Source: Clostridiales bacterium (GTDB lineage Bacteria > Bacillota > Clostridia > Caldicoprobacterales > DTU083). From it: a DNA stretch of 64,000 bases. This document shows, one piece after another, positions 63,877 through 64,000 of this stretch; the stretch's first letter is position 1; each line of letters opens with the position of its first letter. The notes below the pieces were generated by a model. It saw only the letters and a list, made by a program, of their open reading frames with translations. It did no database searches and was not told the DNA's origin. The stretch spans positions 19,037 through 83,036 of the forward strand of contig DUSN01000036.1 of the NCBI GenBank assembly GCA_012842605.1, written 5' to 3'. A program made the position numbers and the translations under genes.

Positions 63877-64000
63877 GTGCGCCCAGCATGGGCGCAATCT
63901 AACGGGTGAAAGTCCCGAGTACGGGTTGATAGTGCCAAGTACATAGCCAAGAGCAAGGGTGTCCTCGGTGACGAGGAATCTGAAGGAAGCTGGAGGCAAA
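63877..64000 (+). mobile_element. Group II intron, class C type, 5' part (cut by window end)
   Basis: Starts GTGCG, the group II 5' consensus (GUGYG). The following sequence GCATGGGCGCAATCTA, GGGTGAAAGTCCCGA, GCAAGGGTGTCC and GAATCTGAAGGAAGC closely resembles domain I of the Oceanobacillus iheyensis group IIC ribozyme as I remember it. Class C introns typically insert just downstream of rho-independent terminators, as here. The reverse transcriptase/maturase gene and the 3' end must lie beyond the window. Whether it is complete is unknown. Confidence 0.9.

Overview
This window comes from an endospore-forming, Gram-positive anaerobe of the class Clostridia, moderately AT-rich. Spore genes (spmA/B, spo0A, spoIIR, sleB-ypeB, sspF, spoIID, spoIIQ, spoIIID, spoVG, spoVT) sit among housekeeping genes. 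A V-type ATPase, a ferredoxin and a long-form Rho factor point to Clostridia rather than Bacilli. The overall look resembles Clostridium cluster III (Ruminiclostridium/Acetivibrio-like), but that genus-level guess is inference. Almost every gene is on the + strand; only abrB and an aldo/keto reductase are on the - strand.

Layout. 1-3751: end of a V-ATPase operon (A, B, D). 3774-12303: darA-holB-ricT-ferredoxin, a SpoIID/SH3 wall protein, a ccdA-tlpA thiol pair, then trmN6-rsmI, facing abrB. 12894-16014: spmA-spmB and a comB-like phosphatase with a GNAT-like protein. 16036-21525: Met T-box, metG, tatD, yabE-like, rsmA. 21698-26867: an unknown protein, spo0A, an iron-sulfur aldo/keto reductase, a cluster of DnaA boxes and a phosphohexomutase that has lost its catalytic residues. 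27030-31974: zinc-ribbon protein, veg, SPOCS-LysM protein, ispE, a nucleotidyltransferase, spoIIR. 32135-34486: sleB, ypeB, sspF. 34616-46865: murI, ywiB, rho, ytvI-like, rpmE, yqhQ-like, prmC, prfA, ZIP transporter, ywlC/sua5, ywlE, rpiA, upp. 47034-53491: ywmB, murA, spoIID, spoIIQ, spoIIID, mbl, fabZ. 53673-63815: purR, spoVG, glmU-like, prs, pth, a small PrsW-like membrane protein, mfd, prsA-like, spoVT. 63877 to the end: 5' part of a group II intron just behind the spoVT terminator.

The gene order is a mosaic of three Bacillus subtilis neighbourhoods: yaaQ...spoVT near the origin, ywiB/ywl/ywm/mbl, and ypeB-sleB. The genes cover translation and tRNA maturation, peptidoglycan precursor supply and its spatial control (murA, murI, glmU-like, mbl), and the programme from entry into sporulation (Spo0A, AbrB, SpoVG) through engulfment (SpoIIR, SpoIID, SpoIIQ, SpoIIID) to germination (SleB, YpeB). 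The items most worth a second look are: the DnaA-box cluster beside a dead phosphohexomutase, a GlmU whose uridylyltransferase half is degenerate, a class IIC intron behind a terminator, a probable CTG-initiated ccdA, an AT-hook-bearing insertion in Rho, and a minimal PrsW-like protein between pth and mfd.
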